64,000 bases of DNA, taken from Pyxicephalus adspersus. Taxonomy: Eukaryota > Chordata > Amphibia > Anura > Pyxicephalidae. A program made the position numbers and the translations under genes. The stretch spans positions 85,969,768-86,033,767 of the forward strand of contig NC_092859.1 of the NCBI RefSeq assembly GCF_032062135.1, read 5' to 3'. The notes beneath the pieces are model-generated. The model was given only the letters and a program-made list of their open reading frames with translations. It did no database searches and was not told where the DNA came from. Shown piece by piece: positions 10,840 through 23,222 of this stretch (the stretch's first letter is position 1; every line of letters starts with the position of its first letter).

Positions 10840-11340
10840 GTGTCTGCCTGGCCACCTGAGAGCTGGCAGCATTTCCCAGGTGTGGGGTTAGCTTACCTTG
10901 TCACCTGGATGTCTGGATTTATGTTACCTCGTCAGTAGTAAAAATATATTCCTCTAAGAGCGGCTAAAACGCCCCCATTAAATGTATAACACAATGACAA
11001 GGATGCAAATGCATAACAAGTTTTTACCCTCCGTCTTAAAACAGACAACAATGCCTTTATGGCTTTGTGAAAGCAAAACTATATTTCTGCAAGGAATAGT
11101 TTTAATCAGGCAGTATTTTTATTGTAGGAGGAGCAGGTAATGTCCTTTCCACAATAAAACGCTTACTTGCCTGTTCACTATGAAAAAACAAAAAGTTGTG
11201 CATATGATGCTAGGATATGCAGCACCTATTGAAAAAATTCAATCAGCCAATTAAGGAAATCACCTGTCCTTTCCGAGGACCTGCATGCTCGTAATTTTTT
11301 TTAAAGTGAGGGTTTAGTTCCACTTTAAATCAACTTCTAT
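10840..11340. other. Region just beyond the MDM1 promoter, including a TTAA-type MITE end
   Basis: No coding region is recognised. Positions about 11125-11328 end in gtttagttccactttaa. Reversed, this is the TTAAAGTGGAACTAAAC terminus of a TTAA-flanked MITE related to the one at 30036-30450. The left end is not clear, so it is probably truncated. Confidence 0.5.
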
Positions 11341-11522
11341 CAGGGGTCAGCAAACTTTTGGACTATAGGCCATTTCAAGAAGTCAAGAAGGCACACTAGG
11401 CCAGAAGAAACAAGGTGTCCAGGGAAAAGTTTTTTATTTAAAAATACAGGACGATCAATGGGAAACATGATGTTGCATGTTCTTAGAGACAGATACAATA
11501 TGAGGTTCTAATGATGAGTTCA

Positions 11523-11527
<5 letters not shown>

Positions 11528-11556
<29 letters not shown>
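11528..11556. repeat. (AT)n microsatellite inside the hAT-like element
   Basis: This is an uninterrupted AT dinucleotide run. Similar runs lie at 21046-21074, 26513-26537 and 35846-35862. Confidence 0.9.
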
Positions 11557-11558
<2 letters not shown>

Positions 11559-11789
11559 TAAATAATAAATAACCATTATTAGAACGGGTTTAAAGCATTT
11601 TTTTCTTGGAATGGGACTTTATAGGTGCTTTGTGCAATAATATACTTAATGGTAAGAAAATACTAATTTTGTTTAAAAGAAAACGTTTCTTTTAAAAATT
11701 TCACTGTGATCATGATCAAATTAATCCAATTCATATGATAATATACTTACTTATTTAAATGTATGTTTATTATGATTTATTATCCAAAG

Positions 11790-12127
11790 ATCAGTGGCTC
11801 AGTGGTTAGCATTCTGGCCTTTGCAGTGCTGGGTCCCAGGTTTGAATCTCGGCCAGAACACTATCTGTATGGCGTTTGCAGGTTCTCCCCGTGTCTGCGT
11901 GGGTTTCCTCTGGGTACTTCAGTTTCCTCACACATTCTAAAAACATGCAGTTAGGTTAATTGGCTTCCCCCAAAAAATTGACCTTATCCTTCATTAATGA
12001 TATGCAGTATGACAATGGTAGGGACATTAGATTGTGAGCCCCTTTGAGGGACAGTTAGTGACATCACTATGGACTTTGTACAGCGCTGCGTAATAGGATG
12101 GTGCTATATAAATACTGTGTAATAATA
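11790..12127 (+). mobile_element. tRNA-headed SINE
   Basis: The head has an A box (ggctcagtggttagc, from about 11796) and a B box (ggtttgaatctc, about 11840), as in a tRNA-derived RNA polymerase III promoter. The body contains gtgtctgcgtgggtttcctc and then gacattagattgtgagcccc. It ends in tacagcgctgcgtaat and tatataaatactgtgtaata, with an AAT tail. I recognise this as a common amphibian SINE from memory. Tails of the same family occur at 29895-29975, 44465-44555 and 58488-58560. Confidence 0.8.
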
Positions 12128-12200
12128 ATTTATCAGATGATTAATATATGATTAGTAACTAATCTTTAATATATGATTAGTTATTATTCATCTGATAAAT
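12128..12200. repeat. Palindrome at the SINE 3' end
   Basis: The arms atttatcagatga (12128-12140) and tcatctgataaat (12188-12200) are perfect reverse complements. The 47-bp spacer contains taatatatgattagt twice. It sits directly after the SINE tail. Confidence 0.85.
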
Positions 12201-12645
12201 TATGCATCATTAGGTGATATAACTTACTTTTAAACTTACTTTACTTTTTTTTCCTGGCTCTCTGTTACTGCTTTTGCATCTAGTCCCATGTCCCACGTGT
12301 AAGCACCCAGGAACACGTGGAACACAGGACTCCTATCAGCGGGGGACTTTTTCGAGTCCCGTACTTATGGCTCTGCCCCCACCAGGAATGCCCCTGAAAG
12401 GGAAATCCCTCTCCCCTGCAATGCATATGGAGGGGAGGGAGTGTCCCCTTACCCTGGCAGCAGAAGTGTTAACGCCGGCCGTGGTAAATAGGGAAGGGAG
12501 CCACAACAAGGAGGCTCAAGAGCAGCGGGTAGCCAACCCCTGCCCGGCCAGGATCCACCATTAAAAAACTAGGGGGTCGTTAGGCCTACTTAGGACTACT
12601 GACTAGGATGTATCCTGCCTAAAGGCCGGAGTTTGCCGACCTCTG

Positions 12646-14410
12646 GTCTAAGAGATGGCGGATGATTGGATATAGCAAGTCACAGACACTGAAGGAAAAC
12701 AACTGGTTGTGGAATATTATGGTTTATTGGGAACAACCTTGGGGATTACTAAAAGCGAATTTAGGAGACGTTGTATGTGATCAGCAGGACTATACTACAT
12801 TAAATAGTACGTCTGTGGCTTATTAATGAGTTAGACTGCTAGGCGATCTTGTCATTTCATTAAAATGTTTTATCTACTATATAGATTAGGTTCAAGAAGG
12901 TAGGATTCTTGCATAAAGCTATAGAGATAGAACAGGAATATCCATCAAAATGTATTTTTGATGGATTTATTGGATAGCCAAGGAAAATGTCTCTTCTTTC
13001 TCTCCTCTTATTGTAGTAAATATGAACAACTACAGTACACAAATGTACAGATTTCACTGCCATAAACATATGTTAGCAGCAACAGCTCACTTCTTGAAAT
13101 ATTTAGGATTTAGTTTTCTATTATTAAGTGTTGTCACGACAGAGCAGTACATTTTTTATCTCTTTGCTGTCCCTAAAATTTAGCATTTTTCTTTCTTCAC
13201 ATATTTGCGGGAAGTTAGCAGTAATAGCATGAGCAGAACATTCAGAAATTGAGATTCTCCCTGATCATGTGATAAAAACTCTTGCTCATACAGTATATGA
13301 GAAAGTGACCACCACCAATAATGTGAATAAAAGCTGAAAATCCAGTGGCAAGGCAGAAAAAAACACGATGATATTGAAATTACTTTACAACCTTCTCCTA
13401 AATGGATCATCTTGCCTCAGCTGATAATCTGCCGCCAATTATCACAGCATCTCCCAGAAAGAATATTAGTGCCCTTCAATCCAATCCAAAATGAACACAT
13501 GGCAACATGTGCCTCAGCCTGTGCTAGACTGCTAACTCTTAACCAGCACCTCTGTCAGACTCATAACCCCTGGATTTAAAGGACTGAAGACATGTGATGT
13601 GTAATTCCTGGAACTGATAATCAACAACCCAGCTCTCCACCATGCTGATGACCCATAACCTGCTAACCACAGGCCAGCAGCCTGCACTACCTCCACCACC
13701 ACCACCTCAAGACTGATGACCTGAGATACACAAAGATTACCCAGACTGACTACCTGCACCATCCTTTAAAATTCAGGACCAGGACAAGCCATACCCCATA
13801 GCTCTCTCTATACTGCCATACCCTCCCCATACTGCATGCCAGTATTTACCCCTTTGTATAATTTTACAGTGCCATCCAGTAATGCTGGTGGTCAGTCAGC
13901 CTTCAGCAGCTGCTCTGCCTTCTGGCACCTGCCGTCATGGTGTGTGTCTATATTGCCGGTTCCAGCGGGGCATGTGCCGCCTAAGTGGGTCTGTCCTCTC
14001 CTGAGCACTGAGCTGTATAGATGTCAGCAAACCTCACTTGGTGATTGATATAAGCTATATATAAGCACATCAAGTTCAGACCAAATACTTGCTATCCATG
14101 AACACATTCGGTTCCTGTCCTGCTGTACTTGTGTTACCTTGTTCAATACAAGTGGTCAACCTTAGCTTCCCCTGTTCTGATTGTTTGCCATCTAGACCAA
14201 CCTCTGCTTGTTCTCTGACCATTTACTTTCCTCGCCTGGCTTATCACTTTCTGTGTATGATCTCTCTGACCTCTGACTTACTTTCACTGTACAATTTGGA
14301 TTGGCATTTTATCCTGAATTGTCATTGCGAACCTGTCCATTCTCATGTGCTCTCCAATTTTTTGCCAGTCCTTGTCCCCTCACAGGTGATTCCTTGTGTA
14401 CTAGAGTAGC
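12646..14410. other. No gene recognised
   Basis: This is intergenic sequence. Pyrimidine-rich stretches around 13500-13990 and 14090-14400 look like old LTR or other interspersed repeat sequence but lack definable ends. Open frames here show no recognisable domain. Confidence 0.6.
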
Positions 14411-14577
14411 GCTGGGGAGAATACACTTTCATCAGTGAAGTTGGGTGGTCCAGCAAACCTGGAATGAATCTGATCCAATGAGTTTACAGAAATCCATTCC
14501 AGGTTTGCTGGACCACCGAGCTTCACTGGTGAAAGTGTATTCTCCCCAGCCTTGGAGAGCTTTAATAAATCAGGCCC
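14411..14577. mobile_element. Foldback MITE, copy 3
   Basis: The left arm starts inside the element (ctggggagaatacacttt) and the right terminus taataaatcaggccc is complete. The centre is shortened, so the two arms lie closer than in other copies. Confidence 0.85.
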
Positions 14578-15990
14578 AAAGTCTCAAACTGCCTGTTAGA
14601 ATGCAGCTTTTTTTTTATTAAGGATTGTGATAATCTAAATGTTAGCTTGCCCCTTGAGCTTCAGTCCAATTATCATTTCAGGGGTAGTATCGGATGCGAA
14701 CTTGGTATGTGTACAGCGGCCATCCAACGTCCTTCACGGCGTATCCGTAAACGGCTAATGACCATAATGCAAGTGAAGAGGAGAGAGCGCAGAGGGGTGC
14801 CACATCTTCGTTCTCCCCCTCCCCTCTCCATAGAGCACGTATGTACAGCACTCGTTCATGCATCTTTCAGTGGTAACATACATGTACACGTTTTATCCCT
14901 CATGCATAGGTATGGTGTTTTATTTTTATTTCACTATTTATATATTGCAATTTCTTTCACATTGACTAAATCATGCAGTTTATATTTATACATAGTCTCT
15001 GGTATAAAAATATTTTTTTTATTTGTACACACATTTTTGTACATATCAATTGTTTAACATATAGGTAGACACAACAAGGCAACTCTCTGTGGTATCACTC
15101 TACTGACATTCATTTATCTATTATGATGCCACTAGGTGTCTCACTTAACTTGCAGAATAGAAAATCATAAAGAATGGGCTTATTTAAATATAATTTATGT
15201 CTTCAATATATCTCCTAAATTGTAACCTTTACCAGAACCTTAACTACACACAATGTACGTTGTAAAGCACAACGTAATTAATATTTAAGATTTGTGTGTA
15301 TTTCTGATGAGTAAATAATCCTCTGCCTTTATTTTACTCTCTCAAATTCATCTGGTGAGTTGCAAGGTTTCTTACTCTAATCCATGGATTCCTTATTTAT
15401 TTTACACCTACCATAGACAAAGGTATCTACTTGAAAGTGTTTTATTTTTGATAGATTGGGCAAGAATTAAAACTCATGTTAGGTTTTACTGCAGTTACCT
15501 TCACTTCCTGTCTGGTAAAAAGTGTTGTCTCGTCAGGACAAAAAGTGAAAGAAACTATTTAAAAATAATTGCCCCCTCCTTCTCCCCATTTAAACAATGA
15601 AGTGTGTGGCTGTGGGGGATAATGGCTATAAGTATTTTGTATTAGTAGTAAAGATGCTCATGGATACTAGACCCCTATTTTACTTTAACAGCATGATTAC
15701 ACAAACAGACGCAACCTACTATCATCCCAACATATATGTAAAACATACAAAAGTTTGGTATTTTTTGTTTGATAAAGTTTATCAGTCAGAAGAAAATGTT
15801 TGTCCTAGCTTTTGTCCCTCGTCTTTTGTTTGGATACTGTCCTCTTCCTCTTATAACCTACAGTACGTTGAGCTACCTCTAAAAAAAAATAATAGGTAAA
15901 TAATGAATGCAAGATAGCCTTCAATTATTAATTTATCTTTAGATTAAATAAAGCTTTAGGATTAGTATAAACCCTATAAACCTTGTGCAT
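14578..15990. other. No gene recognised
   Basis: Around 14680-14880 is a CpG-containing patch unlike its surroundings, probably part of another dispersed repeat. The open frame across it has no recognisable domain. The remainder is A+T-rich. Confidence 0.6.
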
Positions 15991-16187
15991 AATGGACCTG
16001 ATTTATTCATGTTCTCCAAGAATGAATAAGATGGACTATCATGGGTGAACCTGTGCGATCCAAAAAAACCTGAAATGATTTCAGAAAATCATTTCCATGA
16101 ACAAATTATTTCCAGGTTTGCTAGATCACCCAGCTTTTCCCATGATAGTCCATCTTCTCCATTCTCAGGGAGTTAATAAATCAGGCT
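15991..16187. mobile_element. Foldback MITE, copy 4, second subfamily
   Basis: This has the same terminus (aatggacctgatttatt ... ttaataaatcaggc), but the arms carry gactatcatgggtgaacc where subfamily 1 has acactttcatcagtgaa. It has a compact, nearly fully palindromic structure. Confidence 0.8.
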
Positions 16188-16976
16188 ATAAATATATATA
16201 TTATAGCCTGCTTGATATTATCAATGTATCATACCAATGAGCATGTATATATTTCATTATTTGTTAACCAGAAACTCCCCTGGTTTTCTGTGGCCCCTGG
16301 CACATGCTAATTACATATATCTCCAGTTTCCAATTAATTTATGCAGACATTTCCCAGTGGATATTCTGTAGAATGGAACAAATAAACAATTGTGGAGTCC
16401 AGCTGTGGGAGAAAATTGTTATTACAGATATATAAAAGGGAATAAATATAATACTGTGGGAAAATCTCATCAAATTAGTTTCCAAGAAGTAAGAAAACAG
16501 AAGTTGATGTAATGTACCAGCCCTCACTAAATGCAGAATTATTACATTTCCTTGGAGGTGATCAGTAGTTAGCTGGCACAAGATAGGTTCCTTTGCAATA
16601 TTAAAAGCTGTCACTGCCTTCGTCACTTCACCTTTTCTTCTTCTATTCCTTGCACCAACATCTTCTACTTGAACTCTTCGAAGTTTAGGATCTTCAGACA
16701 TCTTGATTGGCCAAGCCAAAATGACATAACTTCTGTGCACGTAAAAAAGGGCTTCATTCATTTCTGCTATGATGGGATTGAGGTCATTGGAGAATTGGGG
16801 TTGGGGTAAAGGTAGAAGAGGAGAAAATGCAAGGGACATAAGAAGGGAAAAGGGACAGAGGGAATAGGGTTAGAGAGTAAGGGAGAGGGTATTGGGGGAA
16901 AAAGAGTGGAAAAAAAGAGGGGAGTAAAAAAGACAGACATCATTGCTGGCATTGTACAGACTCTACAAATAATATG
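16188..16976. other. No gene recognised
   Basis: This is A+T-rich sequence followed by a purine-rich tract at about 16795-16925 (aggg and gaaa repeats). Open frames on the minus strand here are low-complexity readings of that tract. Confidence 0.65.
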
Positions 16977-17022
16977 GCTGAGCTTGGCCATATTATCCTG
17001 AAAAAATATGGCCAAGCTCAGC
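16977..17022. repeat. Perfect 18-bp hairpin
   Basis: The arms gctgagcttggccatatt (16977-16994) and aatatggccaagctcagc (17005-17022) are exact reverse complements around a 10-base loop, atcctgaaaa. The stem is too short and too perfect to call a microRNA precursor with confidence. Confidence 0.9.
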
Positions 17023-17085
17023 AAGCAGTCTAATTTTGTTAGCAGAAACATTACAGCACTGTGCCCAAATAATATTCTGAAGAAC

Positions 17086-17312
17086 CATTGGGCCTGGTTT
17101 ATGAAAGTTCTCCACGACTGAAGAAGATAGACTATCATGGAAGAACCTCAATGTTCTAACAAACCTGGAATTGATCTGTTCCTGGACTAAGAACATTTTC
17201 AAACTAATAGCAAGTGATTGTTAAGAAATCCATTCTATGTTTGCTGGATTACCCAGGTTCTCCCATGATAGTCTTCTCCAGTCTTAAAGAGCTTTGATAA
17301 ATCAGGCTCATT
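17086..17312. mobile_element. Foldback MITE, copy 5, second subfamily
   Basis: The left end is attgggcctggtttatg and the right end gataaatcaggctcatt. The arms carry agactatcatgg. The centre has tgttcctggactaagaaca. The second subfamily motif is seen on both arms. Confidence 0.8.
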
Positions 17313-17831
17313 GTACCTGATGCAAATAAATATGCCTTGATGGGTAGTTGTAAGTCTGAAGCAATGGGAATGCAGACCAGGCCAGATAAAGACCCCATAT
17401 GATGCTATACTTTCATTTTATTTGTAGCATCTTATTGTATTTTGTCTTTGTTTGTTATATGCCCTATATGTGTTCTTTTGGTTGTTGTTTTTTTTTTTTG
17501 CTTAATAACAATATAGTAACAAAAAGAACTGAAATCAGTTAAAAAAAGGGGCCAGAGACAGTCAGGATAGAGAAGAAAGGGCTAGACAATAAAGGATGTC
17601 CTCCAGCTAGGAAATAGGTTGGGCACTGTCTGATTTGCTGGAGTTTCTGATGTACCTTGTGCAATGAAATTAGAGTAAGCAGTTTCAGTACAGGAGAGAC
17701 GAAAAACTGTAAATGTTGTTATATAGTAACAATTTGACATATTATACCTATAATCAGCTTTATAATATAAATATAATACAGTCAGCAGTAAATACCATTC
17801 ATCCAACAATACATATATTTATATCATGCAT

Positions 17832-17954
17832 ATACCGTGTTTCCCCGAAAATAAGACCTACCCCAAAAATAAGACCTAGCACTTTTCCCCCAACCTGCCC
17901 TAATATAAGACCTACCCCGAAAATAAGACCTAGTAGAAAAAGAAAAAAAAAATA
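17832..17954 (+). repeat. Dispersed 'AAAATAAGACC' repeat, cut by the assembly gap
   Basis: It begins accgtgtttccccgaaaata and continues with three further units of aaaataagacct or a variant. The same terminus occurs reversed at about 37510-37617. The family is widespread in vertebrate genomes from memory, but I cannot classify it. It runs into the N block. Confidence 0.65.
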
Positions 17955-18638
17955 NNNNNNNNNNNNNNNNNNNNNNNNNNNNNNNNNNNNNNNNNNNNNN
18001 NNNNNNNNNNNNNNNNNNNNNNNNNNNNNNNNNNNNNNNNNNNNNNNNNNNNNNNNNNNNNNNNNNNNNNNNNNNNNNNNNNNNNNNNNNNNNNNNNNNN
18101 NNNNNNNNNNNNNNNNNNNNNNNNNNNNNNNNNNNNNNNNNNNNNNNNNNNNNNNNNNNNNNNNNNNNNNNNNNNNNNNNNNNNNNNNNNNNNNNNNNNN
18201 NNNNNNNNNNNNNNNNNNNNNNNNNNNNNNNNNNNNNNNNNNNNNNNNNNNNNNNNNNNNNNNNNNNNNNNNNNNNNNNNNNNNNNNNNNNNNNNNNNNN
18301 NNNNNNNNNNNNNNNNNNNNNNNNNNNNNNNNNNNNNNNNNNNNNNNNNNNNNNNNNNNNNNNNNNNNNNNNNNNNNNNNNNNNNNNNNNNNNNNNNNNN
18401 NNNNNNNNNNNNNNNNNNNNNNNNNNNNNNNNNNNNNNNNNNNNNNNNNNNNNNNNNNNNNNNNNNNNNNNNNNNNNNNNNNNNNNNNNNNNNNNNNNNN
18501 NNNNNNNNNNNNNNNNNNNNNNNNNNNNNNNNNNNNNNNNNNNNNNNNNNNNNNNNNNNNNNNNNNNNNNNNNNNNNNNNNNNNNNNNNNNNNNNNNNNN
18601 NNNNNNNNNNNNNNNNNNNNNNNNNNNNNNNNNNNNNN
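17955..18638. other. Assembly gap
   Basis: This is 684 undetermined bases. Any long open frame across it is artefactual. The gap starts inside a repeat, which probably explains the failed assembly. Confidence 1.
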
Positions 18639-21041
18639 GTGATTTATCAGAAGTTTTATTACTCTCTACTTGTCTTATCTACTTAGTCTTGGCAGTGATC
18701 CTTAAATGGATTACAGGTACTTTGAGATTAAATAGCTGTAAAAAACATCCTTAACATCCCAAATTTATCAAAAATCTATCATGAGTTGTAAGTGAGCAAG
18801 GAGCAATATTTATGTGGCTATTAGTGCCAGTGTATGTAGGATACCAAACCCATCTACTTCTGATCCCATGCAAATCCATGCAAAAACCATTAGCGAATGG
18901 TCGGGGATCTGAATATCAATCAACTGATGTCCATGCCAAGATTTACCAATAATTACAATAGGCTAATTATATGTCCCTTGTGCAGCATATCAGTCCACCT
19001 TCAGCAATATGGGAGAGATAATACCCCACCAATGTGAACTACAGGCCAGTACCAAATAGGAAATACATTTTAAATATTTCTATCAATCAGAATGATATTC
19101 AAGGGAAAAGAAACATAAATAAAATATGTTGTTGTGATCACATATTTCGTGAAACAGATTTTAGTATCGTGGGTCAGTAACTGTGTAGGCTGTGCAGATT
19201 TGTATTTATGGAAAGTGTTTTATTGAGAAGAGAAATCAGTTGCTGCTTTCCAACTGTGAGAAAAGCAGCAGAAAGATAAGAAAATGTGTAGCTAATCTCC
19301 TGGCTGCATAGGTGGCAACAAAAAGATATAATCAACTGCTGGTGACTGCCATGAGTTAATACTTAGTAAATATGTGACATGAATAGGAATTGAAGCCTAA
19401 TGACCAACCACATTACAAAAGATGGTTGAAGCCACATTTAATAAATAGTAACATACTGTTGATTTTTAGAACAAAAAGCTCATAAAACAGACCAGACTAG
19501 GATGAGTTGTGATTTTTTTTTATATGATATATATATATATGTTGAAAAAAATAAACTGCTGTTTAAACAAACATTAGTTTTTTGTTGTAAATGCACATTT
19601 CTCACGCTTGTTTTTTGTTTTTTAAATGATGCAAGAAATACAAAAACTATCAGTTGATCCTACTATAAAATCTTTACCCTGGTACTTTCCTGTCCAATTT
19701 GCATTAGGCAGGGTTATCATGTATGCTCAGTACACTTCTTTCAACTATAGAACACAATCAGCTGTTGTGGAGACAAGGAGTGGGGGTGTAGTTCCAACAC
19801 ATTTCCTGTCTTATGGTGACATCCCTGCTGCTCTAAAGCAGAAGCCCAAGGTAAAAATAGAGTGGATGAACCTTAAATACATCTAAAGACTCAGAAACTG
19901 CAATTTATTTTATTTGTGTTCTTGGTTTTAAATACACTCTGTGCTAGGAAATAGTGGGCTCATGCATTGTGCTAGGTAATAGTTTTCAGCACAACTGTAG
20001 CTTTGTAACTTTATGATAAACTGTGAAGGGGACTTCTTGTTAACACATTGCAATGCTAATAATAACGCTAATAATTTTGAATGGCACCCCAACACACTAA
20101 CACACTGCAGCAAGGTATACAACCAACATTACCACAATGCATAGAAACAGCAAAGTATGAATCTAGACTCAAAGATTCCAAAGCTTACACAAAACTTGCA
20201 CAGGGTAGAGGATAAAAAATGTGGTTCGTTCCTTGAAGGATTTGTTAAGGCCATCCCTTAAACTGAATAACAACAAGACAGAAAGGAAAATATGGGGGCT
20301 TTGTGTGGCAACAGAAATGGTTTTATATAAGAACATTTTATAGGTACATACAATTACACAATATTGTGATGCTTGTAACAAAAACACAAGGTAAATTGTA
20401 ATACTAAGACCCAAACATCAGCTTTTAGTGGGTTGGATCTGATTGGGTACTAGACATGTGTCTCTTAGCAAAATTAAAAAATGTATAATTTCAAGAGAGA
20501 AGGGGAAGAGAATAAACAACGTTATTGTGATAGGTCTCAGAACCCGACGCATTTCGCCCTCTGGGAATTCTCAGAGGATATATAACTAGTCTTACACAAA
20601 ACTTGCCACCTGTTAGCTGTTAGTCCTAAAAATACAATCAGCATTTTCATTTTCTGAAATGAATAAAATGAAAAGAAGTTTTGTATTACTTAACCTAAAG
20701 AATATATGGTATATTTAGTTACATAGTTACATCATATTTTTCTTTATCTAGTTACAATTGGCATAGTTCTATATTAGACATTCAAAAACATTAGCAAACC
20801 TGTAGGTTTTGTTTATAGGAACCAAATGCACTTACGCTTTTCACTAAAAAAAGGAATGTGCTTGATTGATGTATGCAGAGTGTTGCACATTGTTCTAGTT
20901 TTCTTTTATCTAGGTTTTATAAACTAGATGTAAGGTCTGTGAGATCCTTTCAAGATTGTTTAATTATAGACAAAGAAAAGATATGTGAGTGGATGCATTG
21001 TTTGTTTTAAAAGATTATAATTATGGATGTAATTTTAGAGT

Positions 21042-21078
<37 letters not shown>

Positions 21079-21444
21079 TCCTATTACCTGTATTGAAGTG
21101 TACATGACACTAAATATGGCACAGCCTGGAACATGTGGCACAGCCTGCTGGACTCCTGGCTGTGATCATTTTAGCTGAATGATCGTATATACTTCCAGCT
21201 GTGGATCCTATAGATGACAACAGAAGCTGAGTGAATTTGAGCTGAAACTAGACGTGGTATTCTGGATCCACCTACATAATCTCTAAAAAGGCTCCAATGG
21301 TTGGAACCCAATCCAGACCACCCCAGAAATGTTATACATTTGAAGTGGTGATAAATGTAGATGTGATTGTATTTTGGTTTTTTTTTCAGGTCAGTTGACA
21401 ATTCTGAGATGTTTGTAATTTATATTATGAAAATAAATACATTT
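18639..21444. other. No gene recognised
   Basis: This is A+T-rich intergenic sequence with (AT)n at about 19528-19540 and 21040-21074. At 20541-20580 a motif gacgcatttcgccctct resembles one at 50237-50255. The 86-codon open frame at 19626-19886 has no recognisable domain and no coding support. Confidence 0.6.
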
Positions 21445-21652
21445 TGCCTGATTTAATAAAGCTCTTCAAGACTAGACACTTTCATCAATGAACCTGGGTG
21501 ATCAAGCAAACCTGGAATAGATCTGGTCCAGGATTGAAAACATTTGCTAACAGATAGAAAATGACTTTTAAGAAATCCATTCCAGGTTTGCTGGATCAAC
21601 CGGATCAAGTGTATTTTCCCCAACTTTGGAGAGCTTTTATAAATCAGGCCCG
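21445..21652. mobile_element. Foldback MITE, copy 6
   Basis: The left end is tgcctgatttaataaagctc and the right end gcttttataaatcaggccc. The arms carry acactttcatcaatgaacc and ccaggtttgctggatcaa. The right arm has lost several bases. Confidence 0.82.
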
Positions 21653-22496
21653 TTATGTCAATTATATGTATTTTTAGGTACTCCTTGAAATAGGATGTAA
21701 CTTGAAATGTGCACATATATATTACAGTAGAAATAAACAGATATGTTACTAGTAGGTAAGACCTGTTGTCCACAGAAAACCTGAAGAACAATTAAGGGAA
21801 GGACACCTAATAAAATATGCTGACCTTGAAAAAATAAATGTGTAAAAAATATAAAACAGTATATAATAAAGTCTAACATATCATAGTTAAATAATGTCCT
21901 AAGGCTCTTCCAACTTGCATGGTAACTACTGTGGTAAGTAAAGTAAGTATTGTAGATGTTCACATAAGCGTATTAGTGGTATCAGTGGGTAGCAGACTGT
22001 ATAAGCATGTCATGAGAAGTTTTTGGAGGTATTATGTAAAGCAATGATCTACTTTCACAACACAGCGACGCAGAGCAGCTCTGCCAGTAGAACGTTATTT
22101 GAAGTCATTAAAACATCAAGATTTGTAATGTCTGCTCACATAAAGCCACTGCCTTAGCCATCTTTTCAATGATATGCTAATATGATCACTAATTACATAG
22201 ATCAAAGTATGAAGAGGAGTGCATTTCTATAAAAGAGACTCAGTGAAAGAGAGTACCTGCAGCAAGAAGAATTACATTACAAGTTTAAAATTTAGACTAT
22301 TAAATTCAGTAAATGAATCCTAAGGAAACTATTCTAATAGTTTCATCCTAGATTCACTTAACTATCAAAATATCTCACAAAACATAATATATAATATTAA
22401 TAATATATATTATTTAAGAGTAAACATTGATGATTCACATTTTCTAAATGTAATCCAAAGTGAAAATGTATATGTTTTTAGTAAAATTTGAGAGAA
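21653..22496. other. No gene recognised
   Basis: This is A+T-rich intergenic sequence without recognisable elements. Confidence 0.65.
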
Positions 22497-23222
22497 ATGG
22501 AGGGGAGTGACCTGGTCATGGCAGTGTGAGAACGTGTTTCTGGGGAGCTCCTACTGCTTCTCCACTAGGCCCCCCCCCCAGGCACCCATAAACCCATCTT
22601 TGGATATGTATGGATGGAGCAGTGAATGGATGTACCGATTAAGGATTGGCACACTGATGACTGGGTACTATTTTATTCTCTTGCAGTGCACATCGCTGGT
22701 TTGGGGAGTCAGAGCTGGTATTTTTATAACAGAATTTACCTCTTCTAATAGACCTCAAGGACCAGGATCTGCTGAATATAGGAGAATATAGGCTTCTGGG
22801 ACAAGGGCCCATCTAGTAAGGAGACTTTCAGCACCGCTACAGAAATACATCCCCGGGACCCCACCAGGTCCAGTATGCCACCACTTATAGCCTGCATTGT
22901 GTGGCAAGGCCCATGAGTAAGCTTAACAAACTGCCATATCCCTAAACTGAACTTAATAGTTTAGCCATATTAAAAAAAAAGTGTTACTAAGAAATCTGAG
23001 AGGATTCCCGAGGCAATGTGCACTTTTAAATGTCCATCTCTCTTGTGTGTTTTTTTCTATTTGTATAAAACTAAAGGGTCAGAGGAGATTTCATGGGTGC
23101 TGCGCTTTGTTCTGCACCTTTAAAATGCTCTTCTCTTTTTTTATCTAACTGTTGTCATTGTAACTTCTCTTTCTTTTCAACATTGTTATATATATAGAAA
23201 AGATTGATTAAACCTTGTGAAA
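22497..23222 (+). mobile_element. L1/Tx1-type LINE remnant, internally deleted
   Basis: It starts atggaggggagtgacctggt, resembling the start of the LINE at 31620 (atggaggggcatggcctgaa), and continues with 5'-UTR-like sequence to about 22960. The end, gaaaagattgattaaacc near 23200, looks like an L1 3' end. No ORF1 or ORF2 domain lies between, so it would be a 5' end joined to a 3' end. Confidence 0.5.

Larger units (their letters stand above)
11341..12645 (+). mobile_element. hAT-like non-autonomous element with a nested SINE
   Basis: The left terminus CAGGGGTCAGCAAACTTTTG and the reversed right terminus CAGAGGTCGGCAAACTCCGG are hAT-type inverted ends. The interior near 12390-12470 shares blocks with the element at 58919-59331 in the opposite orientation, such as the gcaatgcat region flanked by C-rich and G-rich tracts. 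Flanks are acttctat and gtctaaga, so no clean 8-bp duplication remains. About 340 bp is a later SINE insertion and an (AT)n run lies at about 11528-11556. It does not encode a transposase. Confidence 0.65.

Noticed and set aside
10395..10938. Overlapping open frames on both strands in the promoter
   Set aside because: They are by-products of CpG-rich and tandem repeat sequence. Only MPVRFK on the minus strand is coding.
11790..11865. Possible tRNA gene
   Set aside because: It has A- and B-box-like sequences but is the head of a SINE, followed by the SINE body and tail.
14647..15057. 136-codon open frame
   Set aside because: It runs from a CpG-rich repeat-like patch into A+T-rich sequence. 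The predicted protein is low-complexity.
16339..17138. Minus-strand open frames
   Set aside because: They read a purine-rich tract and part of a MITE. The Pro/Leu-rich translation is compositional.
17713..18642. 309-codon open frame
   Set aside because: Most of it is undetermined N sequence. The start is a dispersed repeat.
19626..19886. 86-codon open frame
   Set aside because: No recognisable domain, splice context or similarity to a protein I know.
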